From contig CACZHK010000005.1 of NCBI GenBank assembly GCA_902780915.1, positions 1 to 64,000 of the forward strand: a stretch of DNA of 64,000 bases, given 5' to 3'. Source of the DNA: Pseudoselenomonas ruminantium. GTDB lineage: Bacteria; Bacillota; Negativicutes; Selenomonadales; Selenomonadaceae. Position 1 is the stretch's first letter; every line of letters begins with the position of its first letter. Made by a program: the position numbers and the translations under genes. This document shows, in pieces, positions 34,750-44,211 of the stretch. Under the pieces are notes generated by a model. It worked only from the letters and a program-made list of their open reading frames with translations. It had not been told where the DNA came from and ran no database searches.

Positions 34750-36306
34750 TCAAAGCTCAATAACCTGCGAAAACCTGTCCAGAATACTTGAATCATGCGT
34801 AATCACCAGCAGCGTCTGATGCTGTTTGTGCGCCCTCTCCAAGAGGTCGTCCAGCAGCAGGGACGCTGTTTTGTTGTCCAGTCCTGCTGTGGGCTCGTCC
34901 AGAATCAGCAGGGGGGCGGGAGAAGCCAGGGCCAGAGCTGTCAGCAGCCGGTTCCTCTCTCCCCCGGACAGGCGGCTGCCGTCATAGCCCAGGGGAGTAT
35001 CAAGTCCCTGGGGCAGACTGGCTGCCAGGCTGCCCAGTTGGGCATATTCAAGGCAGGATAACATATCTTCTTCCCGTAGCTCCGGGTGCAGGCGGAGAAA
35101 GTTTTCCCTGATAGAGCTGCTGAAGACAAAACAGCCCTGGAGATTCCCCGCAATCGGGCAGGTACGCTCGATAGTTCCTTCCTCCGGCTGGTAAAGCCCC
35201 GTCAGCAGATAGGCCAGGGTGGTCTTGCCCCTGCCGCTTTCACCTAAAAGGGCGGTGTGCTGTCCCGGATCTATGGCCAGAGAGAGGTTTTCAAAAAGGG
35301 GCGTGCCCGGCTGATAGCCGAAACAGAGGTGATTAACTTCGAGCAAAGTTCCCGCAGCTGTTTGAACAAGATTGGGAGCCACTTGGGGCAAGGCTTTGCT
35401 GGCCTTGAAGGTTCTCCGTGCCTGGCCAGCTTCCTTCAGCTGTTGCAGGTTGGCAAAAAGATTCGCATAATCCTGGCTCAAGGTCAGCAGCAACAGCAGC
35501 CAGACTGCCAGTTCTATTTCCGTCATGGCCTGGGGGACCTGGAGATAGAGCAGATAGAGGATTAGCAGGAAACCGCTGTGCCTTAGGAGGGTCAGCAGCA
35601 ATTCCTGATAGTGACGCAATTTTTTCCTGTTCAGACATGCTGACTGAAATCTTTCGGCGGCTTTGTCCAGCCGCGCCAGGGCAGGGGAGGCTGCCCCGGC
35701 GGGAAGGAGTTCCTCCCTGCCCGCCAGCATTTCTATTACCTCTTGCCGATAGGCGGCCTGGGACGGGAGTTCCTGCGAGGGGAAGGTCAGAGGCAGGAGT
35801 ATGAGTAGCAGAAAAATCAGTGCCAGCGATGCTGAAGCCAAAGGGGAATAAGAAGATAGGGCGGCGCAGAAGCAGAGCGTAAGGCAAAGGGCAACGGACA
35901 GGGGCAGCAAGGCCCGCACATAGGTATCACGCCAGAGGGCGCAGTCCTGCAGCAGCCGTTCCAGCCATACCCCCTGGGCCAGGACCCCGGATTTCAAGGG
36001 CAGGGCCTGGGCAGCCTGCCTGTAGACCTGCTGCTGCAGGCTGCTGTAGGCGGAGAAGGCCAGGCTGTGGGCAAGGTATCTTTCCAGATAGCGGAACACC
36101 GCCCGGAAAATGCCGCAGGCCCTCACGCAAGTCACTCCCAGGGCCAGGGTGTAGAGGGGGGGCTGACGGGCAGCCCAGGCAATGAGCCAGGCCCCGGCCC
36201 CCAGGAGGCCCAGCCCCATGAGGCCCGCCAGGAGACCTGCCAGCAGGGGAAGCAGCAGTTTCCCTTTCTCTATCTGTTTCAGCAATAATCCGATGGTTTC
36301 TGTCAT
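34750..36306 (-). CDS. cydC: Thiol reductant ABC exporter subunit CydC
   Basis: 518 residues with an N-terminal six-helix ABC exporter domain and a C-terminal ATPase domain. Walker A is GESGRGKTTLAY, the signature is LSGGERNRL, and Walker B is LLILDEPTAGLD. The N-terminus (GLLGAGAWLIAWAARQPPLYTLALG) is characteristic of CydC. With CydD it exports glutathione/cysteine-type thiols needed for cytochrome bd assembly. Its start overlaps the cydD stop by four bases. Confidence 0.9.
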   Translation of the reverse strand: MTETIGLLLKQIEKGKLLLPLLAGLLAGLMGLGLLGAGAWLIAWAARQPPLYTLALGVTCVRACGIFRAVFRYLERYLAHSLAFSAYSSLQQQVYRQAAQALPLKSGVLAQGVWLERLLQDCALWRDTYVRALLPLSVALCLTLCFCAALSSYSPLASASLALIFLLLILLPLTFPSQELPSQAAYRQEVIEMLAGREELLPAGAASPALARLDKAAERFQSACLNRKKLRHYQELLLTLLRHSGFLLILYLLYLQVPQAMTEIELAVWLLLLLTLSQDYANLFANLQQLKEAGQARRTFKASKALPQVAPNLVQTAAGTLLEVNHLCFGYQPGTPLFENLSLAIDPGQHTALLGESGRGKTTLAYLLTGLYQPEEGTIERTCPIAGNLQGCFVFSSSIRENFLRLHPELREEDMLSCLEYAQLGSLAASLPQGLDTPLGYDGSRLSGGERNRLLTALALASPAPLLILDEPTAGLDNKTASLLLDDLLERAHKQHQTLLVITHDSSILDRFSQVIEL

Positions 36307-37949
36307 GGCCTTTGCTCCTGTGGGAAAAGTTCTTCCCAGTCGATTGTTCTTTCAGCCCAGGCCCTGAGGGCAGGGCGGTGGGAGACTAGGATGACGGTGC
36401 GCTGCCAGCTGAAGGCGGTGAGGGCTTTCAGCACAGCCCTTTCTGCATCCTCGTCCAGGCCGTTGGTGGGCTCGTCCAACAACACCAGGGGCCTGTTTTG
36501 CAGGATGATCCGGGCAAGGCCCAGGCGTTTCCTCTCACCATGAGAAAGGCTGAAGCCCCCTGCTCCCAGAGGTGTGTCAAGTCCTGCGGGAAGCTCATCA
36601 AACCATTTTTCCAGGGAAGCTAACCGCAGGGCCTGCCGCATACGTTCTGTGGGCACTTCCTGGAACAGGCTCAGATTATCTGCCAGAGTGGCGGCGAAGA
36701 TATGGGGCTCCTGGGGCAGGTAGCTGATGATTTTCTGGCGGCTGACAGGTGCCAGCTTGTGCAGGTCGGTGCCGTTGAGATGCAGACTTCCTTCCCTGGG
36801 GAGCATCAGCCCTGCTGCGGCTTTCAGCAGAGTGCTCTTGCCGCAGCCGCTGGGGCCGGTGAGCAGGAGCCTGCTGCCGGCGGGGACTTTTAAGTCGAGT
36901 CCTGTAAAGACTGGCTGCAATTTTCCCTCATAGCCCAGGGAGAGGTTCTCTGCCGTGAGGGCGGGAGGGACTTGCAGCTGTCCTTTCCTGCCGCTTTGAG
37001 CAGATCGTTCTTGCAGCAGTGCCCTTATTTTTTCCTCCGCTTCCCGTGCTTCCATGGCGGCGTGGAAGCAGATGCCTCCCTGTCGCAGGGGCTGGTAGTA
37101 GAGGGGAATGATAAGCAGCAGGAAAAAGGAGGTCTCGAAGGCGAGGCTGCCTCCCAGCAGGCGGAAGCCGATGCTCACCGCCGTCAGGGCAATGGAGAGG
37201 GTAGTGATAAGTTCCAGGGCGAAGCTGGAGATAAAGGCGGTCTGCAGGACTTTGAGGGATGCCGTGGCAAAGCCTTCGCTGAGACGACTGATTTCCTCCT
37301 GCTGGGCGCCTTCGCGGTGGAAGATTTTCAAGCTGACAAGTCCTGCCAGCGTTTCACTGAAGGCAGAGGCAAGCCGGGAAAGTTCCTGCCATTGACGGGC
37401 GGTGCGCTCCTTGGTGACCTGACCGATCAGGTAGAGCAGGAAGGGGGCAATGGGCAGGGTGAGGAGGAAGATTCCCGCCGTGACCAGATCCAGCGCCAGG
37501 GCAGCGGCCAGCAGCATGGGAATGGTGACGGCCAGGTTCAGCAAATGGGGCAGCACCACGGTGAAATAGCGATCCAGTCCTTCGGCAGCTTCCAAGGCGG
37601 CAGTGGCGGCCTCTGCAGAGGGGGTGGCGGGACTTAGAAGGGCGAGGTGGATTTTTCGGCGGCAGCCCAGGAGGCAATGGTGGCTGAGCTTATCCAGCAA
37701 ACGTCCTCTCGTCAGTCTCAGCAGGCTTTGCAGGGACAGCGCAAGAAGCAGCACCAGCAAAGCCGGTGCTGCTTCAAAACTTGATTTTTCGCCCAGGGCC
37801 AGCAGGCGGGCGGACTGCATGAGGGTGGTGAGCAGGAAGCTGGCAGCCAGCATCAGGAGGCCGCAGGCTATTTCCAGAGCCAGCAGTTGGCCCAGGGTTC
37901 CCTTATGTTCTGTGCAGGTCTGGTAGAGCAGATTTTTCTTCATGTCCAT
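36303..37949 (-). CDS. cydD: Thiol reductant ABC exporter subunit CydD
   Basis: About 548 residues from an ATG at 37949 (MDMKKNLLYQ); no strong ribosome-binding site is seen, and the frame is open further upstream into cydB. The exporter membrane domain is followed by an ATPase domain with Walker A GPSGCGKSTLLKA, signature LSHGERKRLGLAR and Walker B LVLLDEPTNGLD. Forms the heterodimer with CydC. It follows cydB by about 23 bases. Confidence 0.9.
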   Translation of the reverse strand: MDMKKNLLYQTCTEHKGTLGQLLALEIACGLLMLAASFLLTTLMQSARLLALGEKSSFEAAPALLVLLLALSLQSLLRLTRGRLLDKLSHHCLLGCRRKIHLALLSPATPSAEAATAALEAAEGLDRYFTVVLPHLLNLAVTIPMLLAAALALDLVTAGIFLLTLPIAPFLLYLIGQVTKERTARQWQELSRLASAFSETLAGLVSLKIFHREGAQQEEISRLSEGFATASLKVLQTAFISSFALELITTLSIALTAVSIGFRLLGGSLAFETSFFLLLIIPLYYQPLRQGGICFHAAMEAREAEEKIRALLQERSAQSGRKGQLQVPPALTAENLSLGYEGKLQPVFTGLDLKVPAGSRLLLTGPSGCGKSTLLKAAAGLMLPREGSLHLNGTDLHKLAPVSRQKIISYLPQEPHIFAATLADNLSLFQEVPTERMRQALRLASLEKWFDELPAGLDTPLGAGGFSLSHGERKRLGLARIILQNRPLVLLDEPTNGLDEDAERAVLKALTAFSWQRTVILVSHRPALRAWAERTIDWEELFPQEQRP

Positions 37950-37972
37950 GGCTGTTCTATTGGTTAAATGAT

Positions 37973-38986
37973 TCAATGAGCTTTGAGATCCTTGCCCGTA
38001 ACCCGATGGCGGAACACCCAGTAGCACCAGCCCTGATAGATCAGCACGACGGGCACCATGACCAGGGCGGCCACGGTCATAATGGAGAGGGTGTAGGGGG
38101 TGGAGCAGGCATTGTCAATGGTGAGGCTGAAAGCCGGGCTTATGGAGGATACCATGAGCCGGGGGAACAGCCCCGTGAAGAAGGAGCAGGACACAGCCAC
38201 GATGGCAAGAGAGGACAGGATGAAGCTGCTCTTGAATTTGCCCCGGGCCATGGCAAGGTAACCGGCGATGAAGCATACTCCCGTCAGTACCAGCAGCAGG
38301 GCGGCAGGGAGGCTGTGGAAAAGGTCGGTTTTCGTGGCGGTGAGCACGAAGCAGAGCACGAAGCAGAAAATGGCAGCGGCGCCAGTCTTGAGGGCGTATT
38401 CTTTGGCCCGCAGCACCAGCCCGTAGTCGCCCAGCCGCTGGGTGAGGAAGGCGGCGCCGTGGAAGAGGAAGACCGTCAGGAAGGTAAGTCCTCCCACGAT
38501 GGTGTAGACAGAAAGCAGATCCCAGAAGCTGCCCAGATAGTGCATATTCTCATTGATGGGCAGCCCGGCAATGAGGTTGGTGACAGCCACCCCCCAGAGG
38601 AAGGCGGGCACAAGGCTGCCAAAGGCGATGCAGCCTTCCCAGAAACGCCGCCAGCAAAGGCAGTCTGCCTTGCCCCGCAGCTCGAAGGCCACGCCCCGGA
38701 GGATGAGAGCCACCAGCATCAGGAACAGGGCCAGGTAGAAGGTGGCGAACATGGTGGAATAAACATGGGGGAAGGCGGCAAAGAGAGCGCCACCGGCGGT
38801 GATCATCCAGACTTCGTTGCCATCCCACACGGGGCCGATGGTGCGGATGATCATGCCCCGCTCCTCATCGGTGCGGCCCATGAAGGGAAGCAGCCCTCCC
38901 ACGCCGTAGTCAAAGCCTTCCAGGAAGAAGAAGCCGGTGAAAAGCACTGTAATCAGCACGAACCATAAGACATTCAGTTCCATCAT
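37973..38986 (-). CDS. cydB: Cytochrome bd ubiquinol oxidase subunit II
   Basis: 337 residues with about eight to nine membrane helices. Landmarks are the N-terminal FFLEGFDYGVGGLLPF, GPVWDGNEVWMITAGGALFAAFP and the repeated hydrophobic segments that follow. CydB supports the haem b/d subunit CydA. Its first ATG overlaps the cydA stop; an ATG three bases later is better spaced from GGGAGG. Confidence 0.95.
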   Translation of the reverse strand: MMELNVLWFVLITVLFTGFFFLEGFDYGVGGLLPFMGRTDEERGMIIRTIGPVWDGNEVWMITAGGALFAAFPHVYSTMFATFYLALFLMLVALILRGVAFELRGKADCLCWRRFWEGCIAFGSLVPAFLWGVAVTNLIAGLPINENMHYLGSFWDLLSVYTIVGGLTFLTVFLFHGAAFLTQRLGDYGLVLRAKEYALKTGAAAIFCFVLCFVLTATKTDLFHSLPAALLLVLTGVCFIAGYLAMARGKFKSSFILSSLAIVAVSCSFFTGLFPRLMVSSISPAFSLTIDNACSTPYTLSIMTVAALVMVPVVLIYQGWCYWVFRHRVTGKDLKAH

Positions 38987-40353
38987 CCATTCCTCCCTTC
39001 TGCCTGAGTGACGTTCGTCCTGCGGATAAAGCGCAGGGCTGCATAGAGGGCGGCTATGGCCAGCAGGAGATAGATCACGGTGAAGCCAATCATGGTGAGC
39101 CAGACCTCGCCGCTGGTGATATTAGGAGAAACAGCCTCGGCGGTCTTCTGCAGTCCCACCACGATCCAGGGCTGGCGGCCCCCTTCGGCAATGTACCAGC
39201 CTACGGAATTGGCCACAAAGGGGATGGGCAGCAGCCAGGGCAGGAATTTCAGGACAAAGCCGAATTTTTCCAGGCGCCCGGTAAAGGTGAGGAAGCCCAC
39301 CAGGCCTGCAATAGCCGCCATCAGCCCGCCTGCCCCCACCATGATGCGGAAACTCCAGAAAAGGCCCGTCACATCGGGACGGTAGTCGCCGGGGCCGTAC
39401 TGGGCGGCGGCTTCCTTCTGCAGGTCGTTGATGCCTTTGACCTCCCCTTCGGGAGCATTGTAAAGCATGAAGGAGAACAGGGCGGGGATGGTGATCTCAA
39501 AGTCATTTTTGCCCGCATCCTGATTGATATCTGCCACGATGGCGAAGGGGGCGGGATTCTCCGTTTCCCAGAGGGCTTCCATGGAGGAGAGCTTCATGGG
39601 ATTGCCTTCCCGCAGGTACTGGGCGTGCATATGGCCCGTGCCCATGACCCCCAGGGTGCCAATGAGCATGTAGACGGCACCGGCCTTCAAGGTCTGGCGG
39701 AAAGCCTCACGGGATCCGTCATCGTGAACAAACTTCCAGGCAGATACTGCCAGCACCACAAAGCCGCCGGTGGCAAGGCCTGCAAAAAGGGTGTGGGAGT
39801 ATTCGCCTATTACGTAAGGGTTGGTCACCAGGGCAAAGAAGTCCGTCATCTCGGCCCGGCCATTGTTTACCGCATAGCCCACCGGATGCTGCATGAAGGA
39901 GTTGGCCACCAGGATCCAGAAGGCGGAGAGGTTGCTGCCGAAGGCCACCAGCCAGATGCAGGCGCAGTGAGCCTTTTCGGACAGCTTGTCCCAGCCAAAC
40001 ATCCAGATGCCCAGGAAGGTGGACTCCAGGAAGAAGGCGGTGAGGGCCTCCAGGGCCAGGGGAGCGCCGAAGATATCTCCCATGAAGCGGGAGTATTCGG
40101 ACCAGTTCATGCCGAAGTGGAATTCCTGCACGATGCCTGTCACCACGCCCATGGCGAAGTTGATGAGGAAAATCGTGCCAAAGAATTTCGTCAGCTTCTT
40201 GCATACAGGCTTCCACCCCGAGTGCTTGGTGCGCACATAGCAGGTTTCCAAGAGCGCCGTGAAGATGGACAGCCCCAGGGTGATGGGGACAAAGAGAAAG
40301 TGGTACACTGTGGTGATGGCAAACTGCCATCTGGATAGCAGCAAGGCTTCCAT
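38983..40353 (-). CDS. cydA: Cytochrome bd ubiquinol oxidase subunit I
   Basis: About 456 residues, the short Q-loop size common in Firmicutes. The start is the ATG at 40353 (MEALLLSRWQFAITTVYHF), preceded by AAAGGAGGG; its His ligand for haem lies in TTVYHFLFVP. GIVQEFHFGMNWSEYSRFMGD and FFLESTFLGIWMFGWDKL are conserved. Cytochrome bd reduces oxygen with quinol at high affinity, so here it likely serves oxygen scavenging and protection. First true oxidase gene of the minus-strand operon. Confidence 0.96.
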   Translation of the reverse strand: MEALLLSRWQFAITTVYHFLFVPITLGLSIFTALLETCYVRTKHSGWKPVCKKLTKFFGTIFLINFAMGVVTGIVQEFHFGMNWSEYSRFMGDIFGAPLALEALTAFFLESTFLGIWMFGWDKLSEKAHCACIWLVAFGSNLSAFWILVANSFMQHPVGYAVNNGRAEMTDFFALVTNPYVIGEYSHTLFAGLATGGFVVLAVSAWKFVHDDGSREAFRQTLKAGAVYMLIGTLGVMGTGHMHAQYLREGNPMKLSSMEALWETENPAPFAIVADINQDAGKNDFEITIPALFSFMLYNAPEGEVKGINDLQKEAAAQYGPGDYRPDVTGLFWSFRIMVGAGGLMAAIAGLVGFLTFTGRLEKFGFVLKFLPWLLPIPFVANSVGWYIAEGGRQPWIVVGLQKTAEAVSPNITSGEVWLTMIGFTVIYLLLAIAALYAALRFIRRTNVTQAEGRNG

Positions 40354-40416
40354 AAACAACCCTCCTTTGATGTTTGGATGTGAAATAAAAGCCTTACCCT
40401 GTGGGGAAGGCAAAAA

Positions 40417-41727
40417 TCAAGCTCTGAAGGAAAGCAGCAGGATGAAGACTGCTATCAGAAGATTTCCCAGGATAGCCAAAATGGGGTCGAGAAAGGGGAC
40501 TCCGAAGGGAGCGAGGATATTTGTGGCGGGGAGCATGAGCAGAAGACAGAGGAAAATGGCAATTTTCCTCTGCTGGGCAGCCACTTTCATGCCTGCTGCA
40601 GCCCGCTTCCTGAGCCTGGCCAGAGCCAGGAAATCGCCATAGGGGACGCTGATGTGGGCTTTGGCGCTATTTTTCGTCTCCGGTTTTTCGGCTGCTTCTT
40701 CCTGGGGAGGGTCATCGGGGAAATCCGGGTCCGGCTCCTTTGCCTCCATAGCCTCGGCCTCTTCCTCTGCGGCCTCGGCCTGCTTCTTCTCTGCAGGAGG
40801 CGGCAGCCAGTCAATGCGCACATCTGCCGCTTCCATGGCCTCCCGGTCAAGCTCCATATCCCCCAGCAGGGCAATGACATCTTTGCGGGTGCGCATGAGC
40901 TGCAGCTCCCGCGCCTTCTGCTCGGGGAAAAGCTCGAAGCGGACTTCATTGATGCCCGTCTGTTTTTTGATGTAGCTGGCCAGGCGCTTGCTGCCTCCCG
41001 TCAGCAGCATGAGCTTCAGTTTCAGCTTTTGGAGCCTGTGCAGGGCGGAGATGGTATCGAAACTGATTTCCCTGTGTATGACAATCAGCCCTTTGGAATA
41101 CTTGCCGGAACTGACGAAGAGGGGAATCATGCCCTTGAGAGACAGCTGGTCAGCCCTGGTCAGGGTCTCCGCGCTGATGTCTGCGCCCTCTTCCTTGAGC
41201 CAGGCAGCGGTGCCTATCCGCACAGGTATCCTGCTGATGATGGCCTCTGCTCCCTGCCCGGGGTATTCGTTGAAATTTATCGCCGGCTGGAGCCGCAGAT
41301 GCCTGTCGGCTGCTGTACGGCAGATGAGCCTGGCAAAGGGGTGGTTGGAACCGGCTTCCACGCTGGCAGCCATGGAGAGCAGGGCGCTCTGGGTGACGCC
41401 TTCGGGTCTGAGCTCTGCGATAAAGGGCTCGCCGCTGGTGATGAACCTGCTGTGGGCGAGGACCAGGGTGGAGGCGGAGGCCAGTTCCGAGAGAATGCCT
41501 TTTTTGCGCACCTTGATGCCCAGTTCCTCCGCCCGGCAGCCGATGCGGTACATGACCAGGGGGCGGGAGGCAATGAGGGGCAGGGGCAGTCCGGCCAAAA
41601 GCACCGACAGCCCTGTGGCAAGCATGGCCACCAGAGGAACCTGCTGCAGCCATTGCCAGTAGCCTGCCCCGAAAGCGGCGAGAATTACAAAAGCCTGCCA
41701 GAGCTTGATGATAAGATTATGTCCCAT
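40417..41727 (-). CDS. P-type ATPase-like pseudoenzyme upstream of cydA
   Basis: 436 residues. Residues 50-101 align with TM6 and the phosphorylation site of P1B-type ATPases, but the DKTGT motif reads AHSRF (catalytic Asp replaced by Ala91). The nucleotide-domain HP motif is kept (EAGSNHP, His129), as is GQGAEA. TGD has become TGG (245), while GDGxND is GDMELD with both Asp kept. TM1-4 and the actuator domain are missing; two N-terminal and two C-terminal membrane helices remain. An acidic, Pro/Glu/Ala-rich insert (about 308-350) follows. ATP binding may persist but transport by phosphorylation should not. It is the first gene of the cyd operon, 63 bases ahead of cydA, so a role in oxidase assembly or metal/haem sensing is inferred. 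Confidence 0.8.
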   Translation of the reverse strand: MGHNLIIKLWQAFVILAAFGAGYWQWLQQVPLVAMLATGLSVLLAGLPLPLIASRPLVMYRIGCRAEELGIKVRKKGILSELASASTLVLAHSRFITSGEPFIAELRPEGVTQSALLSMAASVEAGSNHPFARLICRTAADRHLRLQPAINFNEYPGQGAEAIISRIPVRIGTAAWLKEEGADISAETLTRADQLSLKGMIPLFVSSGKYSKGLIVIHREISFDTISALHRLQKLKLKLMLLTGGSKRLASYIKKQTGINEVRFELFPEQKARELQLMRTRKDVIALLGDMELDREAMEAADVRIDWLPPPAEKKQAEAAEEEAEAMEAKEPDPDFPDDPPQEEAAEKPETKNSAKAHISVPYGDFLALARLRKRAAAGMKVAAQQRKIAIFLCLLLMLPATNILAPFGVPFLDPILAILGNLLIAVFILLLSFRA

Positions 41728-41833
41728 GTCTTTAACCTCGATTCGTACTATGGTTGAGGTAGTTATTCAACTTTGTGGCTGTTTTATCCTGCTTGCTTCC
41801 ACATTTTAGGGAAGCTTGAGCAATAACAAAAAC

Positions 41834-41862
41834 TGGAAAACAGGACGGATATGAGATATAAT
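41834..41862 (+). promoter_or_regulatory. Possible promoter for the BMP/BMP/kinase operon
   Basis: TGGAAA (41834-41839), 17-base spacer, TATAAT (41857-41862). The -35 is weak. The rest of the 299-base gap 41728-42026 shows no other clear signal. Confidence 0.4.
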
Positions 41863-42026
41863 ATCCATAAAATTAGCAATATGAGATGCTGGATGATGTC
41901 AGCTGAGAATAAAGTGTGATTTTCATAATCTGAATAATTGTGTTCGTGAGGGATCATATGGCAATGGAGCCGGCAGGTGGCGGGGGATTGTGCGCTATCT
42001 GCCAGCGTTGGGAAAGGAGGAGCTTT

Positions 42027-43121
42027 GTGCGGAGAATCCTCATTTTGACAATACTGGTTCTCATGGCAGTCATCGCGGGAATCCTGTTTATAAGAGATGA
42101 CAGGCAGAACGTGGATTTGGCCAGCAAGACAACTAAAGTGGGACTGCTTCTGAACGGTTCCCGCTCAGACCGCAGTTTCAGCCAAACTCATTATGAGGCG
42201 CTGGAATCCCTGCAGGACGAGCTGAATCTGGAAATCGTCTGCCGGGAGAATGTGCCCGCCGACTGTTACAAGGATATCGAAAGCCTCATCCGGGACAAGG
42301 GCTGCGAGATCATCGTGGGGGTGTCCTTTGGCTTCGGCGAATCCATGAAGAAGGCAGCGGAGAAATACCCGGACGTTTATTTCCTCCATGCTACGGGCAC
42401 AGGCCACAGCAGCAACCTGTCCTCTTTCTTCGGCAGGATGTATCAGGCACGGTATCTTTCGGGCATCGTGGCAGGGATGCGGACGGAGACGGGAGCCATC
42501 GGCTATGTGGCGGCTTTCCCTATCCCGGAGGTAATAAGGGGCATCAATGCCTTTGCGTTGGGCGTGCGGAGCATCCGCCCGGAGGCGCAGGTCTATGTGC
42601 GCTACTGCAATTCCTGGACGGAGGACAGTGCCGCCGGAGAAGCATTCAACAATCTGATGGACAGCCATCCCGACATCGACACCATGGCCCTGCATACGGA
42701 CTCCATTCATCCCCATCGGGAGGCGGAGAAGCGGGGTGTGTGGTCCATTGGCTACAACCTGGACAACAGCGATGAATTTCCCAAGACCTATCTGACAGCC
42801 TGCATCTGGAAATGGAATGTATGCTATCGCAAAGAAATCCTGAGCTGCCTGCAGGGAAAATTCCATGGCAGCCACGAGTGGATGAATTTGGAGGACGGCA
42901 TTGTCTCCCTTTCGGAGTTCACCGGAAATGTGAAGCCGGAGACAAAGCAGGAAGTGCTGGCAGCCAATATAAAGATGCGGAGCCGGAAATTCGATGTTTT
43001 TTATGGGCCAATCAAGGACAATATGGGAAATCTCCGCGTGGAAGCAGGGGAATCCATGTCGGACAGCGAAATGCTCAACGGGTTTGATTGGTGTGTGGAG
43101 GGTGTGACAGTTGAAGAGTAA
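42027..43121 (+). CDS. Membrane-tethered BMP-family (Med/PnrA-like) binding protein 1
   Basis: About 364 residues from GTG 42027, seven bases after AAGGAGG. A short basic start and one hydrophobic helix (ILILTILVLMAVIAGILFI) form an uncleaved-looking anchor without lipobox cysteine. The rest is a BMP-type periplasmic binding domain: KVGLLLNGSRSDRSFSQTHY, EIIVGVSFGFGESMKKAAEK, YLSGIVAGM and a C-terminal FYGPIKDNMGN. BMP proteins usually bind nucleosides for ABC import, but no permease or ATPase gene is here. Its end overlaps the next BMP gene by 11 bases, so it is probably a sensory partner of the kinase. Confidence 0.85.
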   Translation: MRRILILTILVLMAVIAGILFIRDDRQNVDLASKTTKVGLLLNGSRSDRSFSQTHYEALESLQDELNLEIVCRENVPADCYKDIESLIRDKGCEIIVGVSFGFGESMKKAAEKYPDVYFLHATGTGHSSNLSSFFGRMYQARYLSGIVAGMRTETGAIGYVAAFPIPEVIRGINAFALGVRSIRPEAQVYVRYCNSWTEDSAAGEAFNNLMDSHPDIDTMALHTDSIHPHREAEKRGVWSIGYNLDNSDEFPKTYLTACIWKWNVCYRKEILSCLQGKFHGSHEWMNLEDGIVSLSEFTGNVKPETKQEVLAANIKMRSRKFDVFYGPIKDNMGNLRVEAGESMSDSEMLNGFDWCVEGVTVEE

Positions 43122-44211
43122 GGAATGGCTGAAACGCAAACTTCCGCTGCTGCTCGTACTGTTTTGCATTTTGGCGATTGTGGTCGTGATAAGGAGCTTC
43201 AAGCTGCCTGAAACAGAAAAGCAGTCTGTGGTTGGCCTTGTCCTGATTGGAGATAAGGCGGATCGTGGCTGGAATGAGAGCCACTACGATGGCCTGTCGA
43301 GCGCCTGCGAGGGATACGGGTGTGTCCTCCAGGTGCGTGAGCATGTGCCGGAGGATGAGAAAGCACTGAACCATGCGGTGGAGGAACTGGTCAGAGATGG
43401 CGCCAGTGCCATCTATCTGACCAGCTTCGGATACGGCCAATATGTGGACAGGATTGCAAAGCAGCACCCGCATGTTGCTTTTTTTTCCATTTCAGGCAAA
43501 GGCGCGGAGAAGAACTGCACTACCTACTTTTCCCGCCTCTATCAGGCGCGATATCTGGCGGGCATTGTAGCAGGCAGCGAGAGCCGGACGGGGGTGCTGG
43601 GCTATGTGACTGCGACGCCGAATGCCCAGGCCAATCGAAGCATCAATGCCTATGCTTTGGGAATGCGCGTTGCCAACCCGAATGCGCGGCTCATTGTCCG
43701 CTTCGTCAACAGCTGGGATAATGAAGAAGAGGAAAGAGCAAGTGTGGCTCTCTTGGCCAGCAGGGGCGCGGATGTCATCACCTATCATGAGGATATGCCC
43801 CACGCCGTGCGGGAAGCGGAGAATCTGGGCCTTTTCAGCACCGGCTATGACAGTGTTTATGAGCAGTACTCCGATAGGTTCCTGACAGCGGCGCTGTACG
43901 ACTGGGCTATGGTTTACAGGAGAGTGCTGGGGGACTATCTGAGCGGGAGGACGAATGCGTCCCGCAATTACTGGCTGGATATGGCAGAGGGCGGCGCCAG
44001 GCTGCATCCCCTGTCTCCTCTCGTGCATCCCTGGACCATCGCGCTGGTGAAGCGGGAGGAGAAGCGCATCATGACGAACTGGGATGTTTTTTCCGGCGTG
44101 ATCCGCGACAACAAGGGGAATCTCCGCTGCGAGAAGGGCGAAAGAATCAGCGACCGCGAGCTGTTTACCGGCATGGACTGGTTTGTTGAGGGAGTAGAGA
44201 TCTATGAATAG
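43111..44211 (+). CDS. Membrane-tethered BMP-family binding protein 2
   Basis: 366 residues from TTG 43111, with GGAGGG about seven to eight bases upstream inside the previous gene. Same plan as its neighbour: one N-terminal membrane helix (LPLLLVLFCILAIVVVI), then a BMP domain (VGLVLIGDKADRGWNESHY, YLTSFGYGQYVDRIAKQHP, YLAGIVAGSESRTGVLGYV, FSGVIRDNKGN). The two proteins are clearly paralogous but well diverged, suggesting a heterodimer or two ligands. Overlap with the kinase gene is eight bases. Confidence 0.85.
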   Translation: MKSKEWLKRKLPLLLVLFCILAIVVVIRSFKLPETEKQSVVGLVLIGDKADRGWNESHYDGLSSACEGYGCVLQVREHVPEDEKALNHAVEELVRDGASAIYLTSFGYGQYVDRIAKQHPHVAFFSISGKGAEKNCTTYFSRLYQARYLAGIVAGSESRTGVLGYVTATPNAQANRSINAYALGMRVANPNARLIVRFVNSWDNEEEERASVALLASRGADVITYHEDMPHAVREAENLGLFSTGYDSVYEQYSDRFLTAALYDWAMVYRRVLGDYLSGRTNASRNYWLDMAEGGARLHPLSPLVHPWTIALVKREEKRIMTNWDVFSGVIRDNKGNLRCEKGERISDRELFTGMDWFVEGVEIYE

